This document shows, in pieces, positions 25,116-38,221 of a DNA stretch of 64,000 nucleotides; the first letter of the stretch is position 1, and each line of letters opens with the position of its first letter. Origin of the DNA: Acanthornis magna (lineage: Eukaryota > Chordata > Aves > Passeriformes > Acanthizidae); assembly GCA_036785705.1 (NCBI GenBank), contig JAWUZG010000013.1:20617001-20681000 (forward strand), given 5' to 3'. The position numbers and the translations under genes are program-made. Under the pieces are notes generated by a model. That model made no database searches. It was not told the DNA's origin and saw only the letters and a list, made by a program, of their open reading frames with translations.

Positions 25116-25559
25116 AAACCGTGGGGAGGATTTGTTATTTTCCTTTCAGGCAAGGGAGAGGAGTTGCAGATGGATAGGATAGGTGGAATCCCTCTTTAAA
25201 ATGGAAAGGGAAGCGAGTCAGGCAAGCGTGCAAAATAGGTTCTTGGAACATCTGCGCATCAAATATATTTATCCAAACTGCTACAGTCAATCTTTTCCAG
25301 CTGAGTGTTCAGCAGCTCAAATCTCTATCCGACCACAGTGACTGCTACAGGAAACAAGAGGAAGGAAACTCCAAGTCTTGCAGGGGAAAGCTCCATCTCC
25401 AGGCGGCACAGATTCACCCACGGAACTGGGACATGAGCTGAGCAGGCACCGCTGCCTCCCTCAACACTTGGATGGGCTGAGAGGAGCTCCAGCGTTTCTT
25501 ACAGCTCACGATGCTTTGGTGTGTCTGTGTTTTCACATCCACGCTCACATCCGTGATAA

Positions 25560-26400
25560 ATTCTGCTAATTATTGGCCTAAATGGGACTGACTGGCTTGG
25601 GGGATGGATGTGTTCCGTGTCACCGGAATAATGAGAGGCTGATAAGAATATCTGAGCTGCTCTGCCCAGCAACTTCAGCTAAATATAGAGGAGTGGGAAT
25701 GGGATGAAAGGCTGCGAGGGACCAGATCCGTGTTCAGCGCTTCCTGGAACTCCACAAATCCAGCCAGGTCTCCTGGACCTTCCCGTGGCGTTGTAGCCGT
25801 GCCGACGAATGTTAATTGACGCATCTATAATTGTACCTAATTACTGACACTGAATTATTTAGTGCAGCAAGAGGGAGCATAAGCAGAAGTAATGGGATTA
25901 AATTAAGACAGGGAAAAATTAGGTTGAATATAAGGGAAATTTCGCTGGCAATGAGATTCATTAGGATGGCTCCCAAGGGAAATGCTGGGCACTGCTTTGC
26001 TGCAGACACAGAAAATTAAGTTAAACCCATATTCAGGAAAATTACCTCGATAATTTGGTACGTCTTTCCCACTTTTAAATTATTGAACTCTTCAGCAACT
26101 CGAGTGCTGCACAAGTTTTTGCAGGCAGTTCAGGTGCCAGCCCATCCTCGCAGCTGATGTCTCTGAGGAGATGATTGCCCTCGGAGCACCTCCAGGAGAG
26201 CAGACCCTGCACTTATTCAAAGCAAGTTGCACTTAAACTTTACTGCAAAGCCAGCAACGCTTAACCCGTGGTTAAGTAGTGCTTAAACGCTCCCCAGGGT
26301 GGCAGTGAGGAGGCAGACAGTTATTTTCCCACTCTGAGATTATAATTATCTCCCGCTCTCCCCGGCAGAAATGAGCGATGGCAGGACATGGGGAGATAGG
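25560..26400. promoter_or_regulatory. Candidate conserved non-coding block
   Basis: Repeat-free, with CpGs retained (CGACGAATG, ACGCATC, CTCGATAA) and homeobox-like CTAATTA and TAATTG sites near 25810-25860. A CTTAACC/GGTTAAG dyad with a 3-bp spacer lies near 26260-26276. No coding signal seen. The regulatory role is inferred only from composition and motifs. Confidence 0.28.
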
Positions 26401-27275
26401 AGAACCCTTTCAGAGGAGCATCCTCAGCACCTGCTCTTTCATCTCCTTTTATCGTCTGACCCACGAGAAGTTAACTGGAACAAGCTCCAGAAGGAGCTGT
26501 GAGCACAGCGAGACATGTGCAGAGCCAGCTTTTATCGTGACATGATTAATGGTGTTGGAGAGGGCTGTGAGTGGCAGGGAAGCGCAGGAATCCAAGGCAG
26601 GGAGTGAAGGCTCATCCCTGCTGCTTACACTGTGTAATGCCACCTGAAGGCAGGCAGGGAACTGTGAACCTTCGCAGGCTTATTCTCTATAAATCCTAAA
26701 TATCATTCCTTCGCAATTGCCTTAAAACTTCCATGTAATGACAGGACTCAGAAGATGGGAAAAAACCAACTGTGTGGCCACTGGTGCTTGCTAAGCCTAT
26801 TTATCTTCATCTGTTTAACAGCTGATGGGGTTTATTTGAGCCTTGCTGGTATTTAAATCGTACATCAGCAGCCTCGGCAGAAATTGTGGGGGATTTTGGG
26901 GGAGCTCAGCGAGCCCTCAGTGCCAGCAGGACCTTGGCCTCCTTCCAGGTGGTGCCAGGCTGGAGATGGGACAATGCAGGAATTGCCAACAGCCCATCCC
27001 AGCCTGCACACTCCGCAGCACACGGGACACCAGGCTGGCTCCAGGGGCCGTGGGATCATGGAAACAGCACCATGGGGTGAAACTGCAATGTCCTGCACAG
27101 CTGAAGGGAAAGGCGAAGTGTCCCTGTTTGGAATGAAACTGGAGAGAAGACACGCTCAGAACCAGAGCAAACCGCACTTGGTTTGTGTTCTGCAGCCCTG
27201 GGAGAAGCTTGGATCAACAAAGCAATGTATTTCCAGGTTTTAGGCGCTCACAGAGATACTTCCCATTAAAAATAA

Positions 27276-27320
27276 ACAAATAAAATTAAAATAAAATAAA
27301 TAAATAAATAAATAAAGTAT
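27276..27320. repeat. (AAAT)n/A-rich simple repeat
   Basis: Degenerate AAATA and AAAAT motifs leading into AAATAAATAAATAAAT. A tetranucleotide microsatellite followed by more A/T-rich sequence to about 27370. Confidence 0.85.
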
Positions 27321-28640
27321 AGAAATAATTTTTTTTTAATTTAGAAATAAATTAAAAAAAGAATATTTATTACAGAATAAATGCCCATTATTCCCTGTTC
27401 CTCTAAAGGTAAGGTATGTCAGCAAACTAAAGCGATCCTAAACCCTTTTGCATTCTTTTGCACTTCTTAATCTTTACAAAAATGAAAGGAAAACATCTTA
27501 ATTGTTGTCTCCACTGCATGAGTTACCATTTCCTCCTCCTGAGTCACTGACTCCTGCCTCTCTGGAAGCTGACATCCATCAAGGTGAGTCAGTTTTCCAG
27601 AGATATTTGGAATACCTCTTCATTTACCACAACAACCGAGATTTTTCAAGGTTCAGCCTGTGCTCACAGACTTCAGCTGCTCCAACCCTTTCCTATCTTT
27701 TCTCAGAACTGCTCCTGATCAATTAGAAAGCTAATTTAAAGAGCCTTTTTTAAACCTTTATTGATGAACTTGAGCACGTCTCTGTAATTTACAGCAGCAC
27801 ACTCTCCCAATTAATCCCCAGTAACTCATTTTTCAGCCCCCACCACCAATGTTGCCAAGTTCAGTGATCTGTGACTGTTTCCAGAAGTTATTATTCATTT
27901 TACCTCGCCCAGCAGTGAGGGCCACGCTGCCCCTTAACCAGCAACACCATGTCCTGTGATTTAATTGCAGCTCCGTGGGGTTGGCTGCACTGCCAGGGAT
28001 CTGCTCTCACCACTGAATGACTCTGCCTTTCATCTCCTGTGAGCGTGGAGTTCTGAACTTCCATCCCCAAATTCCCGATGGGCTGCAGCAGGAGAGATGA
28101 GTGGAACAGAAAAGACTTCAAAGACAGCAACTTCAAACTCTTGCAAACTTGCACCTCTCCCTCCCTCACACATTTTCTCTCACTCTTTTGGTGTAACTCT
28201 TGGTTAATGTTTGAATTTCCAGCTCAGTTCTTTTTTTTCCCCACTTGTAGAGGAAACTAAGAGTTTTCTCTCCCTATGTTAGGTTCACCCATGGTCATGT
28301 GGGCAAAATCCAAGGAGAAAAATAGGTTAATAATCACATACAGCACCTTATGTAGCCTGGCAGCTCTGGGTGGGCACCTGTCCGAATATCACTTGGTCTT
28401 TTAATCCAAAAGCCCAGAACTGATCACATCATGTGGGAATGGTGAAATTCAACCAAACTCAGCTTCTTGCAGCTTTTATTTCTGGTTTTATTTCCCAGCC
28501 TGGTCTGGAGGCTGACAAAAGGTGAGGAATGATATCTTATGGAACTGGTTTTCATCACTGAGCGGTGACACAGAAATCATGAAATGATGATGACGACCCT
28601 TTGGTGACACAGAAATCATTAAAAAGGTTCCCATTGGCTT

Positions 28641-28892
28641 CAGACTGCCAGAGGGCAGGGCTAGATGGGATTTTGGGAAGGAATTGTTCCCTGGGAGGGT
28701 GGGGAGGGGATGGGATGGAGTTCCCAGAGCAGCTGTGGCTGCCCCTGGATCCCTGGCAGTGTCCAAGGCCAGGCTGGACATTGGGGCTTGGAGCAGCCTG
28801 GGACAGTGGGAGGTGTCCCTGCCATGGCAGGGGTGGAATGGGATGGGATTTTTGTTCCCTTCCCACCCAAAGGATCCCATGGTTCTGTGATG
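28641..28892 (+). mobile_element. CR1 LINE 3'-end fragment
   Basis: ACTGCCAGAGGGCAGGGCTA, TGGGATTTTGGGAAGG, the core GGGACAGTGGGAGGTGTCCC, and the tail TCCCATGGTTCTGTGATG. It carries a short GGAATGGGATGGGATT seed at the place where the copy at 8.9 kb expanded. Confidence 0.92.
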
Positions 28893-30998
28893 TTGTGGCT
28901 GTAGTGCTGCTGAGAGGTTTTCCAGGGGATATTTCCTGACTGCAGTGGAACCAGACCCCACTGCTGTTTCTCAGCTCCACTGAGGTCTATCTGAACAGAG
29001 CCAACAAAGTGCATCTCCCCTGGTAACCTCCAAAAGAAACTCTGAGTTCAGGTTTAAATTAACTCCATAATTAGAGCGACAACAATTAAAGAGCGCAAAT
29101 CCTTATTTATTTGGCCAGCTGTACCCGGCAGTGCTCAAATATTGAGAGTTACAGATATCTTTTCACTTTATCTGGGTTTGTTTGTACAAGGTTGTGACTA
29201 AACAGGAATGAAGCTGGCGAAGTGTGACATCATCCTGTGTCATAGCTGCAGTGTGTGGGAGGGACACGAGGGGAAGCTGAGAATCCAAAGCCCACAAACT
29301 CCCCGAAGATGGAGGGATTTATTCCTCCCATAACTCAGAATGTCACTAAAGAGCATTGCAATATTATGCTGTTCTTCTCAATAAATGTTTGCAAGTAATT
29401 TAAAGGTCCTCTTCCGAAATACAAATAATTGTACTTTGAAAGGAGGCAGCCAGGGTTTGACAGAGTTAATTTCCTACAGCTGATTACTCAGATTTACTTT
29501 TACTTTTACACAATCATGCTCCACTCCTTCCCATTTTCTCTTTCTCTCCTTCCTGCTGGAAACGAGGGAATGCACTGGGATCCTAATGGAGCCTTCAGAA
29601 GAACTGATGCCATTTTTAAACCCTGCACTATTTTTAAACCCTTCGAAGGGGTGCAAAAAAGGTTTGTGTGGTGTCTGACCCCACTGGTGACCTTTAGGGA
29701 CAGCCACCACATCCCAGTGGCCCTACAGCTTGGTGGCATCAGAAGCCCTGACGCTCCCATTCCAGACCTGCCACATTTTTTTCAGGATCAGAAGAAAATT
29801 CCGGACTGTGCTGGCACTGTGCATAATGTGAGCGCTGAGATGGAACCCAAGGAACGCATCTCTCATTTGGAGCTCAAAATGGAATCAGCTGCTATTAGCC
29901 CGCGATAATTCCGCCGGCATAAAAGATGGGTGAGAAAAGATAAAAAGAACTCTGCACAAAGTTACAGTTTTTCAAATAAAAGAATGTGCTTAACCACCAT
30001 TTTCCAGCACACCAGTAGGGCTCTGCTTTGAAGGATCTGTTTAATTATCTCCTTTGTTTAAACCCTTGAGGGTGCCAATTCAAGTGCGTTTTTAGGGAAG
30101 AGCACTCCCAGAAAAATCAGGAACTTCTGGCAAAAAGTCAATTCCACTTCTAATTTTTAATATATGACTTTCAAAACCGTAGTCACTGGGGTTTGGTTCC
30201 CATCAAAACATCCATCCTGAAGGGAAATGGAGCAGGGTGAAAACATCACCTCCGTGAGCATTATTGGGATTCCAGCTCCACAGTGAGCATGGGGCAGGGC
30301 AGGAACCCTGTCAGCAATTAAGAAATAATGAATTTACCAGAATAATGGATATTGATTAGGGGCATTTATTTCTGATAAAATGAGGAGAGTCAGCAAAAGG
30401 CAGAGATGTTCAAACTAATTACAGTCTGAGCTGAAACAAAGTCAAAGCAGTCCCTGGACTGAGCCTGGGACAAAGAGGAGAGGCAGCAGCCACAGGCATC
30501 CCTGGACACCCAGAGGAGCTCCAGAGAAGCTCTGCTGAACCTGAATTTGTTTTTTTTTTAAAAAAAAACCAGCCTAGAAATGAAGGCTGGAATGTGTTGG
30601 GCAGTTTTGCTGCAGAGATTTTGGGAGACTGACCCATATCCCACAGAGTTAAAGAGGGCACTGCAATTGGAGACCCCTCGGCCCCACAGGGATGGAAGAA
30701 AAGGAGAACTGACTGAAGGAAGTGGAAAGTTCTGACCCTGATCAAGGGGAGAGTGAGGGTGCAGTGACCTGACCTGCCCAGGTGGGCTGGGGACAGAGGG
30801 ATCTTCAACCAGGAGCAGAGGAAAAGAAGGGAATGCCATGGCTGTGCTCCGTGAGCCTCGCGTGTCCTTGGACTCTATCCCTTCCCCCGTGGTATAGTCA
30901 ACCTTCCAAGTTCTAAGCTTAAAATCAATAGTCCTGTGCATAGGATGGAATATTCCCTATAATATTTTCTTTTACTCTCTTTATAATCAGATCAGTTT
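28893..30998. other. Unique intergenic DNA, no gene seen
   Basis: Single-copy sequence. A 159-codon frame at 29429-29908 has no recognised domain. A T9/A9 run lies near 30550-30568. Confidence 0.55.
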
Positions 30999-31196
30999 GG
31001 GGTGGGCAAGCCCTGGCACAGGTGCCCAGAGCAGCTGTGGCTGCCCCTGGATCCCTGGCAGTGTCCCAGGCCAGGCTGGACATTGGGGTTGGAGCAGCCT
31101 GGGACAGTGGGAGGTGTCCCTGCCATGGCAGGAGGTTGGATGAGATGAGCTTTAAGATCCCTTCCAACCAAAACTATTCTGTAATTCCATAATTCT
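30999..31196 (+). mobile_element. CR1 3'-end fragment
   Basis: GGGGTGGGCAAGCCCTGGCA, the core GGGACAGTGGGAGGTGTCCC, then GATGAGCTTTAAGATCCC and ACTATTCTGTAATTCC. Confidence 0.92.
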
Positions 31197-32399
31197 AGGA
31201 AAATCCCAAGTAAAAAAATCTGGAGATTGTTACTCATATTTTTTCTGTTCTATTTAGACATCACATACATAAAATGCCACTTTTTGGTAACGAAAAAAAT
31301 ATTTTCCACAGTAGCAAATGGTCTTATTTCATGTATAGAAAGACGTAAAGGCTGTAAGTTTAAAAGGATATTAACCTTTCAGTAAAGAAAAATCATTATT
31401 ACAGTGCACTCTGCCACACAAAGTAGAAGAATTTATTGCACATTGAATAATACTAATACTAATAATAATAATAGTAATGCATGCTGAATTACATGCACTG
31501 CTCCAATATTTTAATCCTTTTTTTTATTTTTATGTGTTTCAATCCTCTATTTTTAAATTTTTATGTTGCCTCAAACACAGAGACGCTTTCAAATGGGAAA
31601 GCCCTCAAAGGGTGAACCTGGAGAGGGAGATGTCTCCGCTGGGTGATTTCCCTCAGTAAACAACTACCAGCTCACTTCATTTGCTCCTTGTAATTCCTCC
31701 AAATGATCCTGTCTTGGAGCCTCCAGGGGACAGAGATCTCCTCTCTCCTCCGTGGCACAAGCCACTGTCATCTTATTTTCAGTGAAATCTCACCAGAGAA
31801 CCAATTTGAGCAATTCCAGCACAGAACCCCCCTGGGAAGGTGCCCATGACACTCCAGCTTTTCAGCTGATGATAAAAGTTTTTTATTTTCAAATTGCAAC
31901 AGCTCCAGAAGGCTTTGTGACAGGCTTTGAAATCAGAGATGCTGGTGCTTGCCATTAACTGCATTGCCAGACCTTGTAATTCCTGCACAGCCATAGGAAA
32001 GGAATGCTCAGGAAACTCCACTTTTATTCCCAAGAGGTTCCCTTTGTATGTGGGTAGCAGCAATCTTCCACTTCAGAATTAATACTTCTGATATCTTTGA
32101 AGTTCCAGCTCATTTTCTACAGATTCTTTCCGAGGCGTTTTCGGGATGTACTTGCTCGTGGTTAGAGCCCTCATGGGATAAAGAGACATTATGAGAAATA
32201 TTAAAGGCAAAAAAAAAAAAAAACCAAACAAACCCAACTTTTAAGATGAAATAAGCTGAACAAGGAAAAGAATGAGCCTGTTATCCTTGGAAAGAATCAA
32301 GATGCTTTTTCAAACATCTAATCCCCTGTCCTTCCTTGAAAAAGATATCAAGGCTAAAACAAAGAATTGTGATTTCGACACAAAATCCCCTATTTTGCT

Positions 32400-32650
32400 A
32401 GTAGGCACCTTGTGGCTTTTTGAGGTTAACAAGGACCCTGAAACAATTTAACTGCATTACAGCTATGCATATTCATAAAGATATGCTGAACAGATAGCGG
32501 AGCAAATGATTTAATTGAAAAATCAGCCAGTGTGAATATTTTTTCCTGTGAATCATGGAAATGCGACAAGATCTGTTAATTAACATAATCTCATTTATTT
32601 GACATTATTCTTGTCACTTAATATAATCTTCCTACAAAGAGGAAAAAATG
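32400..32650. promoter_or_regulatory. Candidate non-coding regulatory block
   Basis: AT-rich unique sequence with TATGCATATTCAT, GCAAATGATTTAATTG and TTAATTAACAT, that is, octamer-like and homeobox-like sites. No coding signal. Confidence 0.22.
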
Positions 32651-33114
32651 GAAATTACCAAAAAAAGCAAAGAGAAAAATATAAATGGGGAAAAGTAGAA
32701 AAGGGAGAACGCCCCTGGAAAATGTGAAAGGATATAGGTTACATTCACCACTCATGGGGAAAAAGAAATGGAATGAGCAAGAAAAAAAGCAAAGAGAAGG
32801 CAGAGATAAAGAAAAGAGAAAATGGGGAGGAGAACATTCAGAGAGCGCTTAGGACTTGTCAGAGTGAGGTAGGAGATAGAGGGAGGCTGTTTGGCCCTAA
32901 AGAGGAGAAATCCAGCAAAAAGAGGAACTGGATTTCCTCTGCTCCGCCAGGAAATTCCTATGGCTCTGCTCTGGGCTCCACATCGTTGGTTTTAAAGGAT
33001 GGTTATGGAAATCTGGGGCGTGGAAAAGCCCAGCCAATATCATTTATCATTTATGATTTATCATTGACCTTTGGGAGTTTGTTCTGTCTGTTCTGCCACC
33101 ATTTTTGTCCTTCA

Positions 33115-33235
33115 TTTCCAGGGAACAAGGGGCAGGACAAGAGGGAATGGCCTCAAGTGCCAGGAGAGGTTTAGGGCGGACATTTGGGAAAACTTCTGGG
33201 AAAACTTCTTCACCAAAGGGTTGTCCATCTGAACT
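33115..33235 (+). mobile_element. CR1 internal fragment (diverged)
   Basis: GGGCAGGACAAGAGGGAATG, GCCTCAAGTGCCAGGAGAGG and GGACATTTGGGAAAACTTC match the region upstream of the CR1 tail. AACTTCTGGGAA is locally duplicated. The 3' terminus is missing. Confidence 0.75.
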
Positions 33236-33839
33236 TGTGGCACTGAATAAATAACAAAAAGAGGAAATAATGCAATTTATCCAACGCCCAAGGCTGAAAA
33301 CTCATTTAGCCCTCAATTACTTCTGTTACTATGACCACAGATATTTAAATGGGAGATAAATTCTTATAAAGCCAAGTTGTTAATAGACACTATTAACTAA
33401 AATTTCTATTCGTAATTGTCGATATTATTAAGTGTGGGAACTGATAAAAAAAGAGAAGGCTAATTGGAAAATGGAGATTAATTTCAGAAGAAAGAATGTG
33501 TTGATGGAACATGTCCTGTTTGGCTTCTCCAAGTAACTGGACTTTAGGGCTGTGCTGTTTGGGATGAATGTGTTCCTCACGGGTCAGGAAAAGAAATCCC
33601 CTGGAATTCAGTAGGAATACAGACACAGAAATCCCATTTTCAGTGCTGAGGGAGGGATGGATGATGGATGGATGGAGATATTTTCAAATTGCATGGGAAA
33701 GTAAGTCTGAAAAACCAAAGCTGAATTAAAGAAAAATGAAAGAAAAATGAAATCAAATCCCTGTACGACAGCCTGGCGAACAAACTCCTCTGAAAGTACT
33801 AAACAAATCTGAATTCTCTGATTTATTTTACAAATACTT

Positions 33840-34080
33840 GTTAGTACAACTGATCAGGATATATAATTTTTCATGGCTGTTTATTACGATACAATGTTCT
33901 TTTAAAATCCATATAAGCAACGTGCAACAAACAAACTGTGAGAGCTTTATGGCTGCTCCCTGCAAAGCCCCATTTATCACCGCGACTGAAGAGAAATAGC
34001 TTGGAGAGTGATATCAGAATGAACAGGCAGGGGAAAAAATAAAGAATTATTTCTTTATTTTGTTATTTTCCCAAGCAGAG
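33840..34080. promoter_or_regulatory. Candidate non-coding regulatory block
   Basis: Unique sequence including TTTATTACGATACAATG, AAGCAACGTGCAACAAAC and CCATTTATCACCGCGACTG, with retained CpGs and Hox/GATA-like motifs. Function unproven. Confidence 0.22.
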
Positions 34081-34972
34081 AGGGGAAAAAAAGTTCAGGA
34101 AATGCTTACAATATTTGTTCTGTCATTGACAAAATCCTCATAAAAGCCAACAGTAACCCACAGGATAAACTACAGAGCTCTTTATTTTGCAGTATTTTCA
34201 CTCCATTGAAAGAGATGCTTGTAAACGTATATTCTATTTTTACCAGATTAAAACCTAATTTCAATAAGGACTGCTTGGAAACTGCTTTCATAGTCCCAGT
34301 GTTAAACCCTTTTACTTTCTTTATTTTATGACTACGACTCCACCATTCACATTTTATATTCTCCCTGTGAGACCACCACACATGAAATAGGATTAAAGAG
34401 GGAATTTTGGGAAGTCTGTTCAAACAGAGCCCTCTCCAGCCTGTACACTGCTGCAAGAGAACATCTCCGTGCTGCATTCAATCATCCAAAGGGAAGAGAG
34501 AGCGCTTTTATAGAGATGTAAAATCTTATTTTTAGCAAATTAGCAAAGTGTCCACTTTTCAGGTTCATTACTCACAACTGCGACAATGCATTGCTCAGTG
34601 CTGGGGCCTGCTTGATCTAGAAATAAAAATGAGGAATACAGGAACATTAAAGGCCCTTATGCTCCTGATTACGGAATAGTGAGGCAGTGAAAGCATTTAA
34701 ATGCCAGGAATGGCGACATTCACCTGCGGGAGTCAGCTCAGGCCTCTCTGCCCTTCCCAGCCCAGCTGGGCTCACTGTGGGCAGGAGGAGCTGTTCCGCA
34801 TTCCTGGGAATCAGCTCCCCGATCCTAAAGCTTTTCCATCAGCCTGGATTACTGGAGGGAAATATATTCATGGAATTGATTGAAATATTCTCTCCTTTCA
34901 TATATAGAAAACATTCTCAGCTGAAAGGTTTCTTTCTACCAGTTTAATGCTGGTGGGAAAAAAACACCAAAT

Positions 34973-35022
34973 GCCAGGTTGGATGGATCATCTGGTCCAA
35001 CCTTTCTCAGCAAAAGCCTGGG
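34973..35022 (-). mobile_element. Short CR1-like terminus
   Basis: CATCTGGTCCAACCTTTCTC followed by AGCAAAAGCCTGG resembles the antisense of a CR1 3' region. Only about 50 bp, so the call is tentative. Confidence 0.5.
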
Positions 35023-38000
35023 GAAGATTTACCCATGAGGAAAAAAAATATTTTTTTAATTCATAAGAAAGGTTTCACCTGATTTCTAAAGTTTGACCAG
35101 TGGAGTCAAGTCTACTTTCAGCCCTCAAATGCCATTCCCTGCAGAAGGGGAGAATGGCAGAATTGGACGTGCAGGTTGGACAAAAAGTGTAGGGAAGAAC
35201 CAAAATAGGATGTGGCAGTGTTGATAAACTTCTGAGTGAATAAAGCAGAGCTGAGGTGGGTACCAAAAATGTCAGGTTTGAAGAAGTTCCCACCCTCCCT
35301 GCTGGGCACAGCTGTGCAGGTTAACTCCATTGGGTGGAAAAGGAGATGTTCTACCTACGCAACCTATTCTGTACATATTTAAAAATGAGACGTATTCTCT
35401 TCCCTTCACTGATTGCTGAGGGAGATGGGATGAAAACACAGACTAAATATCCACCACTGGAACTATTTTAGGTGCATGAGCTCCACCGTGGCCCAACTGC
35501 TCTGACAGAAATGGGGAGAACAGCCCTGGCCCTTCCTCTGCAGTCAGAATCATTCCCACAAGGGCTGGAAAATTCCCCTGAAGGAGCTAATTTCTCCCCT
35601 GGAGCAGAACATAAGGTGTAGGATCCACACCCCATCCCATATTGGCTGCAGCATTTATTTGTCTCCGTCAGTGCTGCTGGAGCACTTGGATAAACTTTCC
35701 CAGCTTTCTGTGCTGCCGTGCCTGAGCAATAAGAGCTCCTGCCTCAATTCCACCTATTTATGCATTCCAGAGAGCTGACTTGGGGTTTTTCACATCCCAC
35801 CTTGCTCATCTGAACACGCTGCATCTGCAGAGCCAAACTCGGCACCTCTGCACCTGTGTCAGGCAGAACAGGATAAAGGGAAAACACGGACACAACCCCA
35901 AACTGCAGCGATCTGCCCTCCCTTTTCAGGGCCACAGCTAAACACAGAAGGTGAAATTGGGAAATAGGCCAATTATTGCTCTCACCCCAGCCTGTTGCTT
36001 CCTCGATGTGCGATCCAAGCTCGTGTTTTACTCAGATTTGCTCCTCGCAGGGAAGGCAATTGCTCAGCTCGCACAGAGACTTACATTTATTTGTCCTTTA
36101 AGCCAGGAAATTTCCTTCTCCTCGTGGTTAGGAACACGGGGCAGTGGTGGCCTTGGCAGTGCTGCACTCCATCACCTCAGAGGTCTTTTCCAACCGAAAA
36201 GATTCCGTAATTCCCAGCATCCAGTCACCAGGGATATGCCTGGTTAGAAAACCCTGCGCTCTGTAGGTCACTGCTGCCCTGCCACGGGCAAACGGAATGT
36301 TTAATTTGTGTTTTCACAGGTGAGCTGTGGGGGAACAGCCTCAAAAGGTGACAGCCTTGCACGGGAGGGGATGTTGGGCACTGAAATCCATCTGCAAATG
36401 TTTCACTGCGAGGCAGAGAAACAGCTCTGACTCGGGAAAGCTGCAATGTGTTTGTGATCACAGCCAAGCTGGGCATTTCTGCTGCCCACCACACCTTCAG
36501 CTGGAAAAAGCAGCAACACTCACAGGAAGAAAGGAAAGAATATTTCTCCAGCCCCTTGAATCCTCAGCTCTGTCAGGTACACAACCCCCTGAGCAAGCGA
36601 AATTGTTTCTGCAACATTATCACCAGAAATCTCCTTCCTCAGGGTGCAGTGAAACCCTAATAATGTCCTGCGTGGGCCCAGGATTTCACTCCCCTGTTGA
36701 TCATCACTCCTCTGTACATCCTTTAGCCAATTACTTGGGCTCATAATTGCATTTCTGCGTAATCCATTTGGATTCATTTGTCAAACACAATTTTGAGGCA
36801 CGCCGTGTCAAACGCTTTAGTAAATTCTAGATGCTTTCGTGCACTGCCTTGCCTTCTCCCACTAATTTAGAATTTAATTAAAAAAGGAATCATCTTTGCT
36901 TGACATGATTTGTTCTTTACATACCCATGTAAGCGATACTATTTCTAAAATTAAATACAACTCTGAACCTTACAGAACCTCCAGTGTTTTCTCAGAGGAT
37001 TCACGACATCTCAGTCAACAGGATTTGCCTGGAGAGGAGGAATGCTTTAGATCCTGAAAGACCCACGATGTTCTGTCTATTTTTGTGCTTTCCGGCTGTG
37101 TTTCTATCACACAGCTCATGTTTGAACCCAAGAGCAAAATGGCAGATTATTATTACACAGATATAGTTTCAGATTTTTACTCTCTATGCCCCAAATATAC
37201 ACAGATATATAATGAGTGAGATGAGATTTTTTTTTTTTTAATCATGAGGGAATATCTCATGATTAATCTCATGGTTTATTAAGTTAAATATGACAAGCCT
37301 GCAGTTTGTGTGGAAGTATCTGAAAATGGGGTAATTATCAAGGTGAGTTGGATCCACCTGGTTATATCTGTATAATATTTAATATTCCAGCACCAAACTT
37401 TAACACCTCCTTGCCATTTTTGTCCTGAAATTTGAACATTAGCAACCAACTTGACAGGGAAGCAAATCTTTCTGCAGAGTTTTGCCAACTTCTGTCAAAT
37501 AACTTGCAATAAATACTTAAAAATCCAAAGAATAGAAAAAATACATGTTATTTGTTAGGAGAATCAATACCATATAGCAGTGGAAGGCCTAGTAAATAAT
37601 TTCCTGCACACCAGTTCATATTTACTCATAATTATAATTCACAGGAGTGCATTCCTGCAATCAAGAGACAGGGGTGCACAGCATGAAAAAACACTTAGCA
37701 CCGAGCAGACTGCATGAATAATTGCCTGTCAGAGAGGCTTATTAAAGGGAAACTACAATTTTACAAGACAATTCCTGTATCTGCTTGTCTAATCTAAAGA
37801 CAGAGGGCTAGGGAAATGCGGAGAGTTCAAGGAAGGAATATTTCTTGCTCCGCAATTGGGCTAAAAGTTGAGTTTTTAAAGCATTGTGAGAACGATCAAA
37901 GTGTGACAGTTTTGAGACGCACGAGCTCAGACCTTTCCAAATCGCAAAGTGAATGCTTTGTGTTTCAGGTGACAGCGCAGGCAGGGAGATGGAGGGGATG

Positions 38001-38041
38001 GAAGGGTGGCCATGGAAACCACACTCCCTCCTGTAAACAAA
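35023..38041. other. Mostly unique intergenic DNA, no gene seen
   Basis: Single-copy sequence apart from the CR1 terminus at 36130-36214. No exon-like pattern recognised. Confidence 0.55.
36130..36214 (+). mobile_element. CR1 3' terminus (older subfamily)
   Basis: GGTGGCCTTGGCAGTGCTG, then TCAGAGGTCTTTTCCAACC and GAAAAGATTCCGTAATTCC fit the sense-strand tail of the older CR1 type. Confidence 0.75.
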
Positions 38042-38221
38042 GGTGATGTCACCCACGGGATGTCCTTGAGAATGTCCCAGCAGATGGACCTGGTGGGTGA
38101 GAGCATCCCAGGAACCCTCCCGGAGCTGCTGCCTGCCCCAGGAGCCACCAGCAGGGACAGGGACACTGGGGTGACTGCAGTCTTGCAAAGGGACATTTCC
38201 TAAATGCTTGGCCGGGTTTGG
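38042..38221. repeat. 180-bp tandem duplication, unit 1
   Basis: Begins GGTGATGTCACCCACGGGAT. It is repeated head-to-tail from 38222 with about 8 substitutions over about 160 bp (roughly 5%) and one 6-bp GGACAG gain in unit 2. Several differences are CpG/TpG-type. This unit keeps the intact tail (ACATTTCCTAAATGCTTGG), which shows where unit 2 was split. Confidence 0.93.

Noticed and set aside
32773..33174. 133-codon Lys-rich frame
   Set aside because: The Lys/Glu-rich start reflects A-rich DNA and the 3' end runs into a CR1 fragment.
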